Assembly (NCBI RefSeq): GCF_000315445.1
Contig: NZ_JH992961.1
Span: 51,333 to 112,749 of the forward strand
Origin: Alloiococcus otitis ATCC 51267
GTDB taxonomy: Bacteria > Bacillota > Bacilli > Lactobacillales > Carnobacteriaceae_A
Length of the DNA: 61,417 nucleotides
Direction: 5' to 3'
This document shows, piece after piece, positions 36,316 to 44,538 of the stretch (position 1 is the first letter of the stretch; every line of letters starts with the position of its first letter). The position numbers were made by a program, and so were the translations under genes. The notes under the pieces are model-generated. The model did not search any database. It saw nothing but the letters and a program-made list of their open reading frames with translations, and was not told the DNA's origin.

Positions 36316-36780
36316 ATGAAAACTAGGCTAGGCCTTGTTGGTCGAGAAGATGGTTTTTTGACTTTACTGGAAGCTATCTTAACTATGGTTATTGTTTTGA
36401 TTTTTCTTATGCTACCCAGTCTCAATATGGACCAGGCTAAGTTAGGAGTAGAGACCGACCTCTTTACGGAGAATTTAAGGACCCAGATTACCCTGATGAA
36501 CCAAAATGCCGTCTTAAAGGGGGAAATGTCGGTGGTAGAAGTGGAACCAGGCCGCAACCGGATAGTTTTCTCCGTTTTGGGCCAGCCAGAGTCCCCCTTA
36601 AATACGATTTTACCAGTTCCTGACCATATTAAAGTTTATGGTGGCTACAAGCGCTATGCTTTTCGGGCTCGGTCTGGTAACATCACCAAGGTTAACCGGT
36701 TTGCCTATACGGATGGCGACCGGAGGATAGAATTTGTTTTTCAAATTGGAAGCGGGCGATTTTATGTTCAAGAAAGTTAA
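36316..36780 (+). CDS. comGD: Competence minor pseudopilin ComGD
   Basis: A 154-residue prepilin-like protein with processing motif DGFLTLLEAIL followed by a hydrophobic helix. Position directly after comGC (1-base gap) and length match ComGD, a minor pseudopilin thought to prime or cap the fibre. The start codon follows the comGC stop at once, so translation probably depends on comGC. The soluble part (about 40-154) has a beta-rich look without catalytic motifs. Confidence 0.82.
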   Translation: MKTRLGLVGREDGFLTLLEAILTMVIVLIFLMLPSLNMDQAKLGVETDLFTENLRTQITLMNQNAVLKGEMSVVEVEPGRNRIVFSVLGQPESPLNTILPVPDHIKVYGGYKRYAFRARSGNITKVNRFAYTDGDRRIEFVFQIGSGRFYVQES

Positions 36781-37072
36781 AAATGACCAGGCCTTTATCC
36801 TCTTGGAGAGTATCCTGGCCCTAAGCTTGGTATCTATTACCATGATTCTTGTTTTGCCCTTTAGCCTGCAGTTGCTCCAGGCCCGGCAGAAGCGGCAAAA
36901 CGAAATTGAAGGTTACCGGCTCTTATATGATTACAGTTATGAATGGTTAGGGTCAAGCGACCAATGGGTGACCCGAAGTGGGGTTGACTACCGGGTTTCT
37001 TATCATGAAAATGCCTTACAAGTTAGCCTGCCTAACCAGGATGAAATCGTCTTAGAAGTGGTGGAACCATGA
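36764..37072 (+). CDS. comGE: Competence minor pseudopilin ComGE
   Basis: A 102-residue protein with an N-terminal pilin-like segment (NDQAFILLESILALSLVSI) containing the Glu of the prepilin motif; Ala replaces Gly before Phe. ATG 36764 lies inside the end of comGD (17-base overlap). The longer frame from 36734 lacks a ribosome site. Position and size match ComGE, which varies strongly between species. Confidence 0.75.
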   Translation: MFKKVKNDQAFILLESILALSLVSITMILVLPFSLQLLQARQKRQNEIEGYRLLYDYSYEWLGSSDQWVTRSGVDYRVSYHENALQVSLPNQDEIVLEVVEP

Positions 37073-37533
37073 AATGGCTTAAGAAGGAAGGAGCTTTTAC
37101 CATGCTTGAAGCCTTGGTAGCCCTGTCGATTACCTCTCTAATCTTGCTCGCCCTGTCAATAGGGGTCAGCCATTTCAAGCAAGTTAAGGAAGAATTAAGG
37201 GCAGACCGGCAACTTGACTGGCACCTTTTTGTCAATCAAATGTCCTTTTATCTGGAGTCTAGCGACCTCTTGTCGGTTAATCAGAACCGGCTACTAGTCA
37301 AAGAGGTCAACTACCGGGACCAAAGTGTGGTCCAAGCCCAATACCGCCTCGTTAACGGCAACTTTATCAGGCGGGTCAATAATGGTTACCAGCCCATGCT
37401 CCTCGATGTCAAGAAGGTGGAAATGGAAGAGATGGGGCCCAGTCTTATGATGAAAGCCTACTTTAATAATGATGAAGAATACCAGGCTAGAATTTGGGTG
37501 AATCAATGGCATGACCAAGAAAATCTGGATTAA
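37069..37533 (+). CDS. comGF: Competence minor pseudopilin ComGF
   Basis: A 154-residue pilin-like protein: KEGAFTMLEALVALSITSLILLAL at the N-terminus (prepilin-type motif with Ala before Phe). The ComGF-like region includes QLDWHLFVNQMSFYLES and later RRVNNGYQPMLLDV. It overlaps comGE by 4 bases (ATGA) and comGG by 23 bases. It is part of the pseudopilus complex at the membrane. Confidence 0.87.
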   Translation: MKWLKKEGAFTMLEALVALSITSLILLALSIGVSHFKQVKEELRADRQLDWHLFVNQMSFYLESSDLLSVNQNRLLVKEVNYRDQSVVQAQYRLVNGNFIRRVNNGYQPMLLDVKKVEMEEMGPSLMMKAYFNNDEEYQARIWVNQWHDQENLD

Positions 37534-38125
37534 ACTCAAAAGGCTTATCAAAGAAGATCAGGCAAGTATCTTGATTTCTTCCTTGGTCTTCCTAATGGTT
37601 ATCACTTTCTTATTGTCTGGTTTAGGGATTATTATTGCAAGTGAAGCCCGCCAGCAAGCCATGATTAAGGATAATTACCTGGCCAAGGCTATGATCCAAA
37701 AAGCTTACTATATAATGAAAGAAATGGATCCATCAGACCTAGCAAACTTAGCATCTAAGACCATTTCCTTTAACCAAGGTCAGGTGGTGGCTAGCCAGGA
37801 TGAAGAGGGTATCTTTTCCTTTACAGCTAGCCTAGCTAATGATTACCAGTACAGTCAGACCAACCGGCTTTATTTTCCAGACCAGTTAGATGAAGAGCTA
37901 GAGGAGGAAGAGGGTGAAGAAAAAGACCACTTGGAAAATTTAGAAGAGGATAGCCATGACCAGGTTAGTGAAGATGAAGACCAAGTTAGTAAAGATGAAG
38001 ACCAAGAAAGTTCAAGCAGTCCCAATCCAGACTCGAAAGACCAAGAAAGTCAATCCGGTGGGCTAGAAGAAAGTAATCCAGTTTCTACAAAGCTTGACCA
38101 AGAAAAGGCTAGTCCAGACGGTTAA
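37511..38125 (+). CDS. comGG: ComGG-like competence protein with long acidic tail
   Basis: A 204-residue protein, last in the comG unit. The N-terminal hydrophobic segment (ASILISSLVFLMVITFLLSGLGIIIA) and about 125 residues match the size and layout of ComGG. A further stretch of about 75 residues is almost wholly Asp, Glu, Ser and Gln, with a short tandem repeat (DQVSEDEDQVSKDEDQ). Family members are usually 100-130 residues, so the tail is unusual. It starts inside comGF. The assignment rests on position and topology, since ComGG is poorly conserved. Confidence 0.7.
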   Translation: MTKKIWIKLKRLIKEDQASILISSLVFLMVITFLLSGLGIIIASEARQQAMIKDNYLAKAMIQKAYYIMKEMDPSDLANLASKTISFNQGQVVASQDEEGIFSFTASLANDYQYSQTNRLYFPDQLDEELEEEEGEEKDHLENLEEDSHDQVSEDEDQVSKDEDQESSSSPNPDSKDQESQSGGLEESNPVSTKLDQEKASPDG

Positions 38126-38332
38126 ATGGCAAGCTAGAATTCAGTTTGACAATGAGTCTGGGTCACCCTAAGTAAAAAAATAGTTTCATTCTATCTAAAA
38201 AGCTACTTTCCGACCATTTTAAGTGGAATTTTACCAATTATGTTAATTTCTTTTTGAATCAACCTTTGCTATAATGGAAGAGTGTATACCACTCTTCTTT
38301 TTTATACAAGACGTGAAAGTAAGGATGATAAA

Positions 38333-39394
38333 ATGTCGAGAGTTTCGAAAGTACAAGCCAAGCTAATAGACCAGGACATAGGTGGTTTGCTGGTGACTAG
38401 TCCCTTTAACTTGAGATACCTGTCTAATTTTACCGGGACAACCGGTCTTAGCTTGATTACCCAAGACAAGGCTTACTTTATTACTGATTTTAGATATACT
38501 GAGCAGGCCCAAGACCAAGCTAGCCACATGACCGTTATTGAACACTCGGGTGACATCATTGGCCAAGTAGGAGACCTCCTGAGCCAAGATGGAATTCATA
38601 ATTTAGCCTTTGAGAATGACCATGTCACTTACTCCCTCTACCAGGAAATGAAAGAAAAATTGCCAAGTGACCTCAAGCCTGGTTCTGGTCTGGTTGAAAG
38701 ACTGCGGATGATTAAAGACCCTGAGGAGTTGGCCACTATAAGAGAGGCCGTTAAGATTACCGAGGCAGCCTTCCGCCATATTCTAGATTATATCGAAGAA
38801 GGGATGACGGAAATCCAGGTAGCTAATGAGTTGGACTTCTTTATGCGTAGCAAGGGAGCTTCCGGTGTTTCTTTCGACACGATTGTGGCCAGTGGCAAAC
38901 GGTCAGCTATGCCTCACGGGGTTGCCAGTGACAAGAAAATTGAACGGGGTGACATGATCACCATTGACTTTGGGTGCTATTACAAGGGCTACGCCTCTGA
39001 TATGACCCGAACTTTTGCTTTAGGCGATCCTGGTGATAAGTTGAAGGAAATTTATCAAATTGTCTATGAAGCCAACCGTTTGGCAGCCCAAGCAGCTAAA
39101 CCGGGTATCTCTGGGGCAGAACTAGATAAGGTAGCTCGAGACCACATTGCCCAGGCGGGATACGGCGACCAATTTGGCCACACTTTAGGCCACAGTATCG
39201 GCTTGGATGTTCACGAAGACCCGGTCTTAAGCAAACGAAACCCTGAGCCTTTACAAGCCAATATGGTTGTCACCAACGAACCTGGCATTTACTTGCCTGG
39301 CCTTGGTGGGGTTCGGATTGAAGACGACCTCATTATCACTGAAGACGGCAATGAAGAATTGATGACGGTGACTAGAGAACTCATTATCTTATAA
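38333..39394 (+). CDS. pepP: M24 family aminopeptidase P-like Xaa-Pro peptidase
   Basis: A 353-residue metallopeptidase. Ligands: DFGCYYKGYASD (two Asp), GHSIGLDVHE (His), TNEPGIYLPG (Glu) and VRIEDDL (Glu). ATG 38333 follows AAGGATGATAAA; a longer in-frame GTG at 38282 lacks a ribosome site. It removes N-terminal residues preceding proline. Position directly before efp is conserved across Firmicutes (yqhT-efp in Bacillus), which separates it from PepQ at 547-1656. It ends 18 bases before efp and is probably co-transcribed with it. Confidence 0.9.
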   Translation: MSRVSKVQAKLIDQDIGGLLVTSPFNLRYLSNFTGTTGLSLITQDKAYFITDFRYTEQAQDQASHMTVIEHSGDIIGQVGDLLSQDGIHNLAFENDHVTYSLYQEMKEKLPSDLKPGSGLVERLRMIKDPEELATIREAVKITEAAFRHILDYIEEGMTEIQVANELDFFMRSKGASGVSFDTIVASGKRSAMPHGVASDKKIERGDMITIDFGCYYKGYASDMTRTFALGDPGDKLKEIYQIVYEANRLAAQAAKPGISGAELDKVARDHIAQAGYGDQFGHTLGHSIGLDVHEDPVLSKRNPEPLQANMVVTNEPGIYLPGLGGVRIEDDLIITEDGNEELMTVTRELIIL

Positions 39395-39412
39395 TTAGGA
39401 GAATGTTTAGCA

Positions 39413-39970
39413 ATGATTTCAACCAATGAATTTAAAAATGGTATGACCATTCAATATGATAAGGGCTTGTGGAAGATCTTGGACTTCCAACACGTTAAGC
39501 CAGGTAAGGGGCAAGCCTTTGTCCGGTCCAAATTAAAAAACTTGCGGACGGGAGCGACCCAAGAAATCACCTTTAAGGCAGGTGACAAGGTTGAACAAGC
39601 CATGATTGAAAGCAAAACCATGCAGTACCTCTACGACAATGGAGGCATGCATGTCTTTATGGATACGGAAAACTACGACCAGGTCGAAATTCCAGAGCAG
39701 TTGATCGAGGAAGAGCTGAAATTCTTAAAAGAGAATACCCAAGTGGATATTATCTTCTTTGAATCTGAAGTCCTAGGACTAGACCTACCAAACAAGGTAG
39801 AGCTGGAAGTGACAGAGACCACTCCTAACATCAGTGGGGACACCCAAGGAGGCGGGTCTAAACCAGCTACCCTTGAAACAGGGGCGGTTATCACAGTTCC
39901 TCTCTTCATCAACAAAGGAGACATCCTTGTTGTCAATACTGATGACGGCTCTTACAACTCCCGTGCCTAA
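39413..39970 (+). CDS. efp: Elongation factor P
   Basis: A 185-residue translation factor of standard length that relieves ribosome stalling at polyproline. The KOW-like N-terminal domain carries the loop [10 protein letters not shown] with Lys32 at the tip, the residue modified in bacteria. The two OB domains follow ([38 protein letters not shown]). AGGAGAATG precedes the start. It forms the usual pepP-efp-asp23-nusB series. Confidence 0.97.
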   Translation: MISTNEFKNGMTIQYDKGLWKILDFQHVKPGKGQAFVRSKLKNLRTGATQEITFKAGDKVEQAMIESKTMQYLYDNGGMHVFMDTENYDQVEIPEQLIEEELKFLKENTQVDIIFFESEVLGLDLPNKVELEVTETTPNISGDTQGGGSKPATLETGAVITVPLFINKGDILVVNTDDGSYNSRA

Positions 39971-39996
39971 GGAAGGAATCTGAGGAGGTTATTCAT

Positions 39997-40404
39997 ATGG
40001 AAAATATACAAGGGACTCGATCAAGCCGGCAATCTGCTGGAGCAATTGAAATAGCACCAGAAGTTTTGGAAGTTATCTCCCACATTGCAGCCAACGAAGT
40101 AGAAGGGGTCTTTGCCTTAAAAGGAAATTTCTCTGCTGATGTGAAACGTTTGTTTGGTCAATCTTACTACAAAAATGGGGTGGCTTTGACCCATGACCAA
40201 GATGGCATCAGCCTGGATATTTACTGCAACCTCACTTATGGTGTGAATGTGCCGAAGGTAGCTTTGGAAATCCAAAAAAGAGTCAAAGACCAAGTTTACC
40301 AAATGGCTGATATCAACCTGGCTGAAGTGAATGTTCATGTGGTCTCTATTGTGACCGAAAATCAAATCAAAAAGTCTAAGGCTGGAGCTTTAAAGGATGA
40401 CTAA
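39997..40404 (+). CDS. Asp23/Gls24 family envelope stress protein
   Basis: A 135-residue YqhY-type member of the Asp23 family (GAIEIAPEVLEVISHIAANEVEGVFALKG core). Family members are linked to cell-envelope and acyl-CoA carboxylase homeostasis, but the exact role is not settled. AGGAGG precedes the ATG. It overlaps nusB by 8 bases, and the efp-yqhY-nusB order matches other Firmicutes. Confidence 0.9.
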   Translation: MENIQGTRSSRQSAGAIEIAPEVLEVISHIAANEVEGVFALKGNFSADVKRLFGQSYYKNGVALTHDQDGISLDIYCNLTYGVNVPKVALEIQKRVKDQVYQMADINLAEVNVHVVSIVTENQIKKSKAGALKDD

Positions 40405-40897
40405 GCCACTTGCTGTCCGGAGTATTGTCCGGGAAAAAGCCTATCAAAGCCTTTACCTCAAGGCGAGCCGGCCCCAAGTCTCCTTGGACCAGGCCTTGAT
40501 TCAGGTTTTGGCTAGCCAGGGAGAAGCAAGTGACCAAGCCAGTTTAGGGGACCTGGTCCAAGCGAACTTGCCAGAAGAATACCAGACTAAAGCTATTGTC
40601 CAGGATGCCTTGGATTATTTGCTGACCTTAACTGCCGGGGTCTTGGACCATGAAGAATATTTGGACAAGCAGATTGGCCCCCAGCTAAAAAAACGGAGCT
40701 TAAACCGACTTGACCAAACCGACCACGTCATCTTGCAAGTTGCGAGTTATGAACTTCTCTTCCAAGAGGACCTAGCCCCTAGTGTGGTTATTGATGAAGC
40801 CATAGAGCTAGCCAAGCGTTTTAATGATGACAAGTCCAGCAAATTTATCAATGGGGTCTTGCAGGCCATTTTAGACAGCAAGGAAGCAGGCAAATAA
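40397..40897 (+). CDS. nusB: Transcription antitermination factor NusB
   Basis: A 166-residue all-helical RNA-binding protein. It has the NusB blocks VREKAYQSLY near the N-terminus and VILQVASYELLF ... PSVVIDEAIELAKRFNDDKSSKFINGVL at the C-terminus. With NusE it binds boxA RNA during rRNA transcription. A 30-residue insertion near residues 30-65 (SQGEASDQASLGDL) makes it slightly long. It overlaps the preceding gene. A hairpin lies between it and xseA. Confidence 0.93.
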   Translation: MTKPLAVRSIVREKAYQSLYLKASRPQVSLDQALIQVLASQGEASDQASLGDLVQANLPEEYQTKAIVQDALDYLLTLTAGVLDHEEYLDKQIGPQLKKRSLNRLDQTDHVILQVASYELLFQEDLAPSVVIDEAIELAKRFNDDKSSKFINGVLQAILDSKEAGK

Positions 40898-40905
40898 GCT
40901 AGAAT

Positions 40906-40939
40906 AAGGGGCTTTGACTGACCAGTCACAGCCCCTTTT
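40906..40939 (+). terminator. Terminator or attenuator between nusB and xseA
   Basis: AAGGGGCT/AGCCCCTT outer stem with an inner GACT/AGTC pairing and TTTTA tail. It may partly separate the pepP-nusB and xseA-tlyA units. Confidence 0.65.
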
Positions 40940-40960
40940 AGCCAGTGAAAGGGTGGTCAT

Positions 40961-42325
40961 GTGGATTACGAGTACTTAACGGTCAGCCAATTAAGTCAAT
41001 ACATCAAACGGAAATTTGACCAGGACCCCTATCTAGGGACGGTCTACATTAAGGGTGAGGTTTCTAATTCAGGGCGGAATAGGCCTAATGCCAACCAATA
41101 TTTCAGCTTAAAAGATGACCAGAATGTCATTTCTGTTGTCCTCTTCCGGTCCAATGCTAAAAGGGTCAAGTTCAAGATTGAAGATGGGATGAGTGTTTTG
41201 ATCCAGGGACGGGTATCGACCTATGGCCCGCGGGGAACCTACCAAATAGTCGTGAGTGACATCCAGCCAGATGGAGTAGGGGCCCTCTACCAAGCTTTAG
41301 AACAGACCAAAAAAGCTCTAGCAAAGGAAGGCTTGTTTAGGTCAGACCACAAAAAGCCCCTGGTTAAATTCCCCAAGCGGATAGCAGCGGTCACTAGTGA
41401 GAGCGGGGCTGTCATCCAGGACATTAAAACGACCCTAGAGAGACGCTATCCCCTTGTTGAACTGGTCTTATTCCCGACTAGAGTCCAAGGCAAGTCAGCT
41501 ATTTCGTCTATCGTTAAAAATATCCGCAGGGCGGATGAATCTGCCAGCTTTGATACGATTATAGTTGGACGGGGTGGTGGATCCATCGAAGACTTGTGGG
41601 GTTTTAACGATGAGAAGGTTGTCCGGGCCATTTACCAAGCCCAAACACCTATTATTTCTTCCGTCGGTCACGAAACGGACACTAGCCTGTCTGACTTGGC
41701 AGCAGATGTCCGGGCAGCCACTCCAACAGCTGCAGCTGAACTTGCTGTTCCATTATTCAGTGATATCAACAACCAAATTTTAGAATATACCCGCCTTTTA
41801 CACCACCATGCCCGCCGCCTGGTTGAAAACCGTCGCCAGGCCCTGGACCGCATCCATAAATCTTATATCTTCAAGCAGCCTAACCGCTTATATGAAGGCT
41901 ATATCCAAAATATTGACCACTTAACCAGTGGCCTTTACCGAAGTTTCCGTCAGATCTTAGCCCATTATAAGCGGGCAATAGATGAAATAGACCAGACCAT
42001 CAATCCTGACCATTTCCAAAAATATATCCTAGCCTTGAAGCTCAGAAGCCAGTCCCTCAAAGACCAGCTAGACCAGAATATGAAGGATATCCAGGATCAA
42101 AAACACCGGGACCTAGCCCAATTAACCCAAGCCTTAGACCACCTGTCACCGCTTGCGATATTGAGCCGGGGTTATGCCTATGCTAGCCAGGAAGGCCATG
42201 TTCTCAGAAGTGTTGACCAGGCAAGTAAGGACCAAAATCTAACCGTCAGACTAGCTGACGGCCAGCTAGAAACCAAGATCCTAAGCATCAGGAAAGAGAA
42301 AGGGGTAGACAAACATGACCAATGA
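40961..42325 (+). CDS. xseA: Exodeoxyribonuclease VII large subunit
   Basis: A 454-residue catalytic subunit of exonuclease VII, a single-strand DNA nuclease acting in both directions. The N-terminal OB domain ([25 protein letters not shown]) is followed by the catalytic core ([57 protein letters not shown]) and a long coiled coil that binds small subunits. The GTG start follows AAAGGGTGG. It overlaps xseB by 11 bases. Confidence 0.96.
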   Translation: MDYEYLTVSQLSQYIKRKFDQDPYLGTVYIKGEVSNSGRNRPNANQYFSLKDDQNVISVVLFRSNAKRVKFKIEDGMSVLIQGRVSTYGPRGTYQIVVSDIQPDGVGALYQALEQTKKALAKEGLFRSDHKKPLVKFPKRIAAVTSESGAVIQDIKTTLERRYPLVELVLFPTRVQGKSAISSIVKNIRRADESASFDTIIVGRGGGSIEDLWGFNDEKVVRAIYQAQTPIISSVGHETDTSLSDLAADVRAATPTAAAELAVPLFSDINNQILEYTRLLHHHARRLVENRRQALDRIHKSYIFKQPNRLYEGYIQNIDHLTSGLYRSFRQILAHYKRAIDEIDQTINPDHFQKYILALKLRSQSLKDQLDQNMKDIQDQKHRDLAQLTQALDHLSPLAILSRGYAYASQEGHVLRSVDQASKDQNLTVRLADGQLETKILSIRKEKGVDKHDQ

Positions 42326-42584
42326 AAATCAGCCACAAGACCTCCAGGAAGCCAAAGCTCAAGAGGATTTGGATTTTGAAGCCTCCCTTAAAGAGTTAGA
42401 GCAAATTGTTGACCGGCTTGAACAAGGGGATATCCCCCTAGAAGAAGCCTTGGACAAGTTCCAAAAAGGCATTCAGTTGAGTCGGAAACTAAAGCAAGAA
42501 CTAGACCAAGCCGACCAATTGCTCTTTGAAGTCATGAAGGAAGACCAGGGGGAAGACGGAGCCGACTTAGAGGAGAAGGAATAG
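42315..42584 (+). CDS. xseB: Exodeoxyribonuclease VII small subunit
   Basis: An 89-residue helical protein with the family core [19 protein letters not shown] and [18 protein letters not shown]. It binds the coiled-coil region of XseA. The N- and C-terminal ends are acidic extensions. It starts within xseA and is followed after 9 bases by ispA (AGGAGG). Confidence 0.95.
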   Translation: MTNENQPQDLQEAKAQEDLDFEASLKELEQIVDRLEQGDIPLEEALDKFQKGIQLSRKLKQELDQADQLLFEVMKEDQGEDGADLEEKE

Positions 42585-42593
42585 GAGGATCAA

Positions 42594-43487
42594 ATGGATT
42601 TTACCACTTTTAAGGACCGGGAAAGCCAATCCTTTGAGTCCTACCTAGAAGGACTTTTTTCTCATTTAGGCAAAACGGCCCTGCGAGAAGCCATGGCCTA
42701 CTCCTTTTATTCACCTGGTAAACGGGTCCGGCCTCTTTTGCTTTTAGCCTGCTTGGCTTCTTTTGGCTTTAACCCCCAGCTAGGCTATCCTGCTGCTGGG
42801 GCAGTCGAATTAATCCATACCTATTCTTTAATCCATGACGATTTACCTGCCATGGATGATGATGATATAAGAAGGGGGCAGGCCAGTAACCATAAAAAGT
42901 ATGGGGAGGGTCTAGCCATCTTGGCGGGAGATGGTTTGTTGACCCTGGCCTTTGAGCTTATCTTATCGACTCCGGTTAGTGATCCGACCAAGATTAAATT
43001 GACCCAGCTCTTGAGTCAAACGGCTGGTCCTAGTGGAATGGTTTTAGGCCAGGCTTTAGACTTGGCTGGCGAAGGAGAAGACCTCTCTCTTGACCAAGTC
43101 TCGGACATCCATGCCAAAAAGACCGGGCAACTCTTGCGTTTTACCCTGGAGGGGGCCGGACTGATTGCCCAAAAAGACCCAGATACCTGCCAGCTTTTAG
43201 GTGAATTGGGCCTGGAAGTGGGTTTAGCCTACCAGGTCCGAGATGATATCTTGGACCTGACCGCTAGCTCTAGTGACTTAGGCAAGCCTAGGGGGTCGGA
43301 CCAAGACTTAAGCAAGTCGACTTACCCTAGCTTACTTGGTATCCAAGGGGCCAAAGACCAGCTGGCTCAGTCTTTGCATTCTTGCTTAGAACTATTGAAA
43401 GAAATTGAAAAGGCCAGTCATTTTGACAAGTCCATCTTAGAAAGTTTTATCTTAAGCTTAAACCTAGAAGGTGACTGGGATGGCTAA
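42594..43487 (+). CDS. ispA: Farnesyl/geranyl diphosphate synthase
   Basis: A 297-residue trans-prenyltransferase that extends DMAPP with IPP for undecaprenyl phosphate and quinone precursors. The first aspartate-rich motif is DDLPAMDDDD (about 81-90, with the usual 4-residue spacing) and the second is DDILD (about 216). GKRVRPLL and GEGLAILAGDGLL are also present. It overlaps the following methyltransferase gene by 8 bases. Gene order xseB-ispA-tlyA is conserved in Firmicutes. Confidence 0.95.
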   Translation: MDFTTFKDRESQSFESYLEGLFSHLGKTALREAMAYSFYSPGKRVRPLLLLACLASFGFNPQLGYPAAGAVELIHTYSLIHDDLPAMDDDDIRRGQASNHKKYGEGLAILAGDGLLTLAFELILSTPVSDPTKIKLTQLLSQTAGPSGMVLGQALDLAGEGEDLSLDQVSDIHAKKTGQLLRFTLEGAGLIAQKDPDTCQLLGELGLEVGLAYQVRDDILDLTASSSDLGKPRGSDQDLSKSTYPSLLGIQGAKDQLAQSLHSCLELLKEIEKASHFDKSILESFILSLNLEGDWDG

Positions 43488-44286
43488 GAAGATCCGGGCA
43501 GACCAAGCCATGTTAGACCAAGACCTCCTGGACGACCTCAAGGAGGCCCAAGCCCTTATCATGGCGGGTCGGGTGTATACCGTAAAGGAAAGCCAAGTCC
43601 CAACTCCTGGCTACCAGGTCAAAGAAGGAACCCAGCTTTATATCAAAAGCCCCGACCACCCCTATGTCAGCCGAGGTGGACTCAAGCTCAAGCAGGCTAT
43701 TGACAGCTTTGACTTAGACTTTGAGGGTAAAATTATCCTAGACATTGGGTCTTCAACAGGGGGGTTTACCGATGTGGCCTTAAGGCATGGGGCAGGACTG
43801 GTTTATGCCCTGGATGTGGGAACCAACCAGCTTGTCTGGTCCTTGCGCCAGGACGACCGGGTCATTGTAATGGAACAGACCAATTTTAAGGACTGCAAGT
43901 TAAGTGACTTTCGAGCGGGCCAACCCGACCTAGCTGTGATGGATGTGTCTTTTATATCCTTATATCCCATTTTAGAAAACTTGGCCCAGATCTTGCCGCC
44001 TGGTCACTTGGCAGTTGCCTTGATCAAGCCCCAGTTTGAAGCTGACAAGGAAGATGTCCAACCGGGTGGCCTGGTATTGGATCCAGGAGTCCACCGCAAG
44101 GTACTGGAGGCTACGACCGCCTTTATGACTAAGCTCCACTACTGCCTCCTTGGCCTCCTAGCTTCACCCATCAAGGGGGGCAAGGGGAATATTGAGTTCA
44201 TCGCCCTCCTCCGTAATGCCAGTGACCAAGACCGAAATATTCAACCCATGATTGACCAGGCCATTGACCAGTCTTTAGACCTCTAA
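43480..44286 (+). CDS. TlyA family rRNA methyltransferase
   Basis: A 268-residue protein with an N-terminal S4 RNA-binding domain (IRADQAMLDQDL ... ALIMAGRV) and an FtsJ-like SAM methyltransferase domain (ILDIGSSTGGFTDVALRHGA; DLAVMDVSFISL; PQFEA). This is the YqxC/TlyA group, which methylates ribose in rRNA in the proven cases. ATG 43480 follows AAGGTGAC; MTG at 43471 is an alternative. In most relatives argR comes next; here it is missing and recN follows after about 250 bases. Confidence 0.9.
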   Translation: MAKKIRADQAMLDQDLLDDLKEAQALIMAGRVYTVKESQVPTPGYQVKEGTQLYIKSPDHPYVSRGGLKLKQAIDSFDLDFEGKIILDIGSSTGGFTDVALRHGAGLVYALDVGTNQLVWSLRQDDRVIVMEQTNFKDCKLSDFRAGQPDLAVMDVSFISLYPILENLAQILPPGHLAVALIKPQFEADKEDVQPGGLVLDPGVHRKVLEATTAFMTKLHYCLLGLLASPIKGGKGNIEFIALLRNASDQDRNIQPMIDQAIDQSLDL

Positions 44287-44299
44287 GTCAATGTTTAAT

Positions 44300-44475
44300 G
44301 AAGAATTGTTTTATCCAAGCCTTGATCTTAGGCTTGAGGATACGGCTACAATTGGCTTTAAAAGGAATTTTTGCCCCAAGCTTTGGGATATGACTTAAAG
44401 GTTAGGCTATAAATTGCTTCATGAAGAATTTTCCCAAGATCTGGGTTAAGACTTGAAGGAGAGTTTGCAAATAAT
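44300..44475. repeat. Three degenerate direct repeats, about 61-bp period
   Basis: Related segments start at about 44300, 44361 and 44423 (GAAGAATT...CCAAG...TTGRGG...GACTTGAAGG pattern), roughly 60% alike by eye. They fill the space between the tlyA-like gene and recN where argR would usually be. No reading frame resembling ArgR was found. Confidence 0.45.
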
Positions 44476-44538
44476 ATAATAAGGTCTAAGCTCTTTCGCT
44501 AGATCTCGTTGACAAGCAAGCTAGTCAGGAGGAATGAC

